Shown here: piece by piece, positions 63,393 to 64,000 of the stretch
How the letters are laid out: the number at the start of each line of letters is the position of its first letter
How positions within the stretch are numbered: the stretch's first letter is position 1
Source: Seleniivibrio woodruffii
GTDB taxonomy: Bacteria > Chrysiogenota > Deferribacteres > Deferribacterales > Geovibrionaceae
Direction of reading: 5' to 3'
Assembly: GCF_004339245.1 (NCBI RefSeq)
Contig: NZ_SMGG01000007.1
Coordinates: 1-64,000 of the forward strand
Length of the DNA stretch: 64,000 nt
Notes under the pieces: model-generated
Database searches by the model: none
What the model was told of the DNA's origin: nothing
The model's input: only the letters and a program-made list of their open reading frames with translations
Made by a program: the position numbers and the translations under genes

Positions 63393-63419
63393 GAGAAGGC
63401 TTCTGCTTTCTCTTTTTTT
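63392..63419 (+). terminator. terminator of the small peptide gene
   Basis: AGAGAA (63392-63397) pairs with TTCTCT (63408-63413) and is followed by TTTTTT. It overlaps the 3' end of the XRE gene. Confidence 0.72.
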
Positions 63420-63765
63420 ATATCAGCTTATCGAGTTCAGAAAGTATTCCGGTAACCGCCGCCTTCTTCCCGCTGTCGGCAGTCTCAAGACTCTTCTGCA
63501 GCTTCTGCAACGTTTCATCAGCAAGAAAGTCAGTCTCAGGCATCAACAGCCTTTCAACGTTCACGCCCAATCTCTCGGACAGACTCAGAAGTATCGCAAC
63601 TGTGGGATTCGCTTTGCCGGTTTCCAGATGTGACACATAGGTGGGATGCAGCCCAGCAAGCTCAGCCAGCCTCTCCTGAGAGTAGCCCTTCGCCTTGCGC
63701 AGCTTCTTGATGTTTACAGCTAGAATTTCCATGAATTCAGTCATTTTGGCTTCGTTTATTTCCAT
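63418..63765 (-). CDS. XRE-family transcriptional regulator
   Basis: The 115-residue protein has a classic XRE helix-turn-helix at about 15-70 (IKKLRKAKGYSQERLAELAGLHPTYVSHLETGKANPTVAILLSLSERLGV). The C-terminal part is helical and polar. A palindrome TATTTCC-GTAT-GGAAATA is centred on the start codon, fitting self-control. It probably regulates the element's genes. ATGs at codons 8 and 12 are alternative starts without a better ribosome site. Confidence 0.88.
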   Translation of the reverse strand: MEINEAKMTEFMEILAVNIKKLRKAKGYSQERLAELAGLHPTYVSHLETGKANPTVAILLSLSERLGVNVERLLMPETDFLADETLQKLQKSLETADSGKKAAVTGILSELDKLI

Positions 63766-63883
63766 ACGGAAATATATTATTTTTCCAAAACGATAAACAT
63801 AGATGATACTACATCATAATTGACTTTATTTGTCTGTTACTCTATATTTCTATTCATTCTATGTATTATATTACGAGGTGAAC

Positions 63884-64000
63884 ATGAAAAGGTTGCTTTT
63901 AGTCATGATACTATGTATCAGCTCAGCTCTCGCTTATGCTGAAGATGCAGTCACTCAATACGACCTCTCTTCAGAACTTGTCACAAAGAACATCCTTGTT
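63884..64000 (+). CDS. exported protein, 5' part
   Basis: The frame begins MKRLLLVMILCISSALAYAEDAVTQ with GAGGTG before the ATG, and stays open to the window edge (39 codons). The first 19 residues are a signal peptide. What follows (YDLSSELVTKNILV) is too short to place. A mobile-element exported protein could be a conjugation component, but that is not shown here. Confidence 0.65.
   Translation, partial: MKRLLLVMILCISSALAYAEDAVTQYDLSSELVTKNILV

Larger units (their letters stand above)
51948..64000. mobile_element. integrated element at tRNA-Arg (left part)
   Basis: After the tRNA the base composition becomes much more AT-rich and the content turns accessory: tyrosine integrase, excisionase-like HTH, Fic protein, RADAR-like pair, long direct repeats, degenerate HD protein, HTH regulators. 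This is the usual layout of an integrative element using a tRNA 3' end. I found no second copy of the tRNA 3' end before 64000, so the right border and any conjugation genes are outside the window. Confidence 0.75.

Noticed and set aside
51948-64000. Right attachment site of the tRNA-Arg element within the window
   Set aside because: I looked for a second copy of the tRNA 3' end (TTCGAGTCATGCCGGGGGC or parts) and found none. The border is probably outside.

Overview
The window reads as the chromosome of a Gram-negative, anaerobic or microaerophilic bacterium. It has LPS heptose and LptD genes, futalosine-pathway menaquinone synthesis (mqnE), a rubredoxin/flavodiiron pair, molybdenum-cofactor genes, chemotaxis and c-di-GMP signalling, and one probable selenoprotein. 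This mix fits Deferribacterota-like organisms, but the phylum is inferred from gene content. The first 40 bases are the 5' end of a 16S rRNA gene on the minus strand, which would settle the placement if the neighbouring sequence were read.

From 1 to about 51,870 the content is housekeeping. Minus-strand runs are crcB-aroC; copA; mqnE-unknown-amrB-galU-hsp20-lon; a response-regulator diguanylate cyclase; two tandem nhaB antiporters; two molybdopterin genes, a DUF151 nuclease and miaB; hldE-hldD-heptosyltransferase; two tetratricopeptide-like proteins; and a fused FAD/Fe-S dehydrogenase. A plus-strand block follows: pdxA-rsmA-exonuclease, accD-folC-lptD-unknown-DHH phosphoesterase, rubredoxin, flavodiiron protein, then tRNA-Ser, SRP RNA and ppiD. 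A chemoreceptor, a histidine kinase, the purS-Q-L-F operon and a periplasmic nagZ-like gene follow on the minus strand. Intergenic gaps at 38.1-38.4 kb and 42.2-42.7 kb carry several families of imperfect palindromes.

The gene after purF has been broken by an in-frame TGA at codon 20. A hairpin with a GGC loop sits 21 nt after the TGA and matches the bacterial SECIS layout, so this is very likely a thioredoxin-fold selenoprotein of 115 residues.

From tRNA-Arg(CCT) at 51,874 to the right edge the DNA becomes AT-rich and accessory. A tyrosine integrase lies just after the tRNA, followed by a structured element, an excisionase-like HTH protein, a class II Fic protein with a repeated CGTAACAA operator, and a two-gene RADAR-type defence system (rdrA ATPase, rdrB adenosine-deaminase-like). 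RADAR is flanked on both sides by about 630-bp direct repeats. A YhaM-like protein with a ruined HD motif, small regulators with palindromic operators, a 35-residue membrane peptide behind a consensus promoter, and the start of an exported protein complete the window. No right attachment site is visible, so the integrated element probably continues past 64,000. The most interesting parts are the RADAR cassette bounded by long structured direct repeats and the selenoprotein gene at the end of the purine operon.
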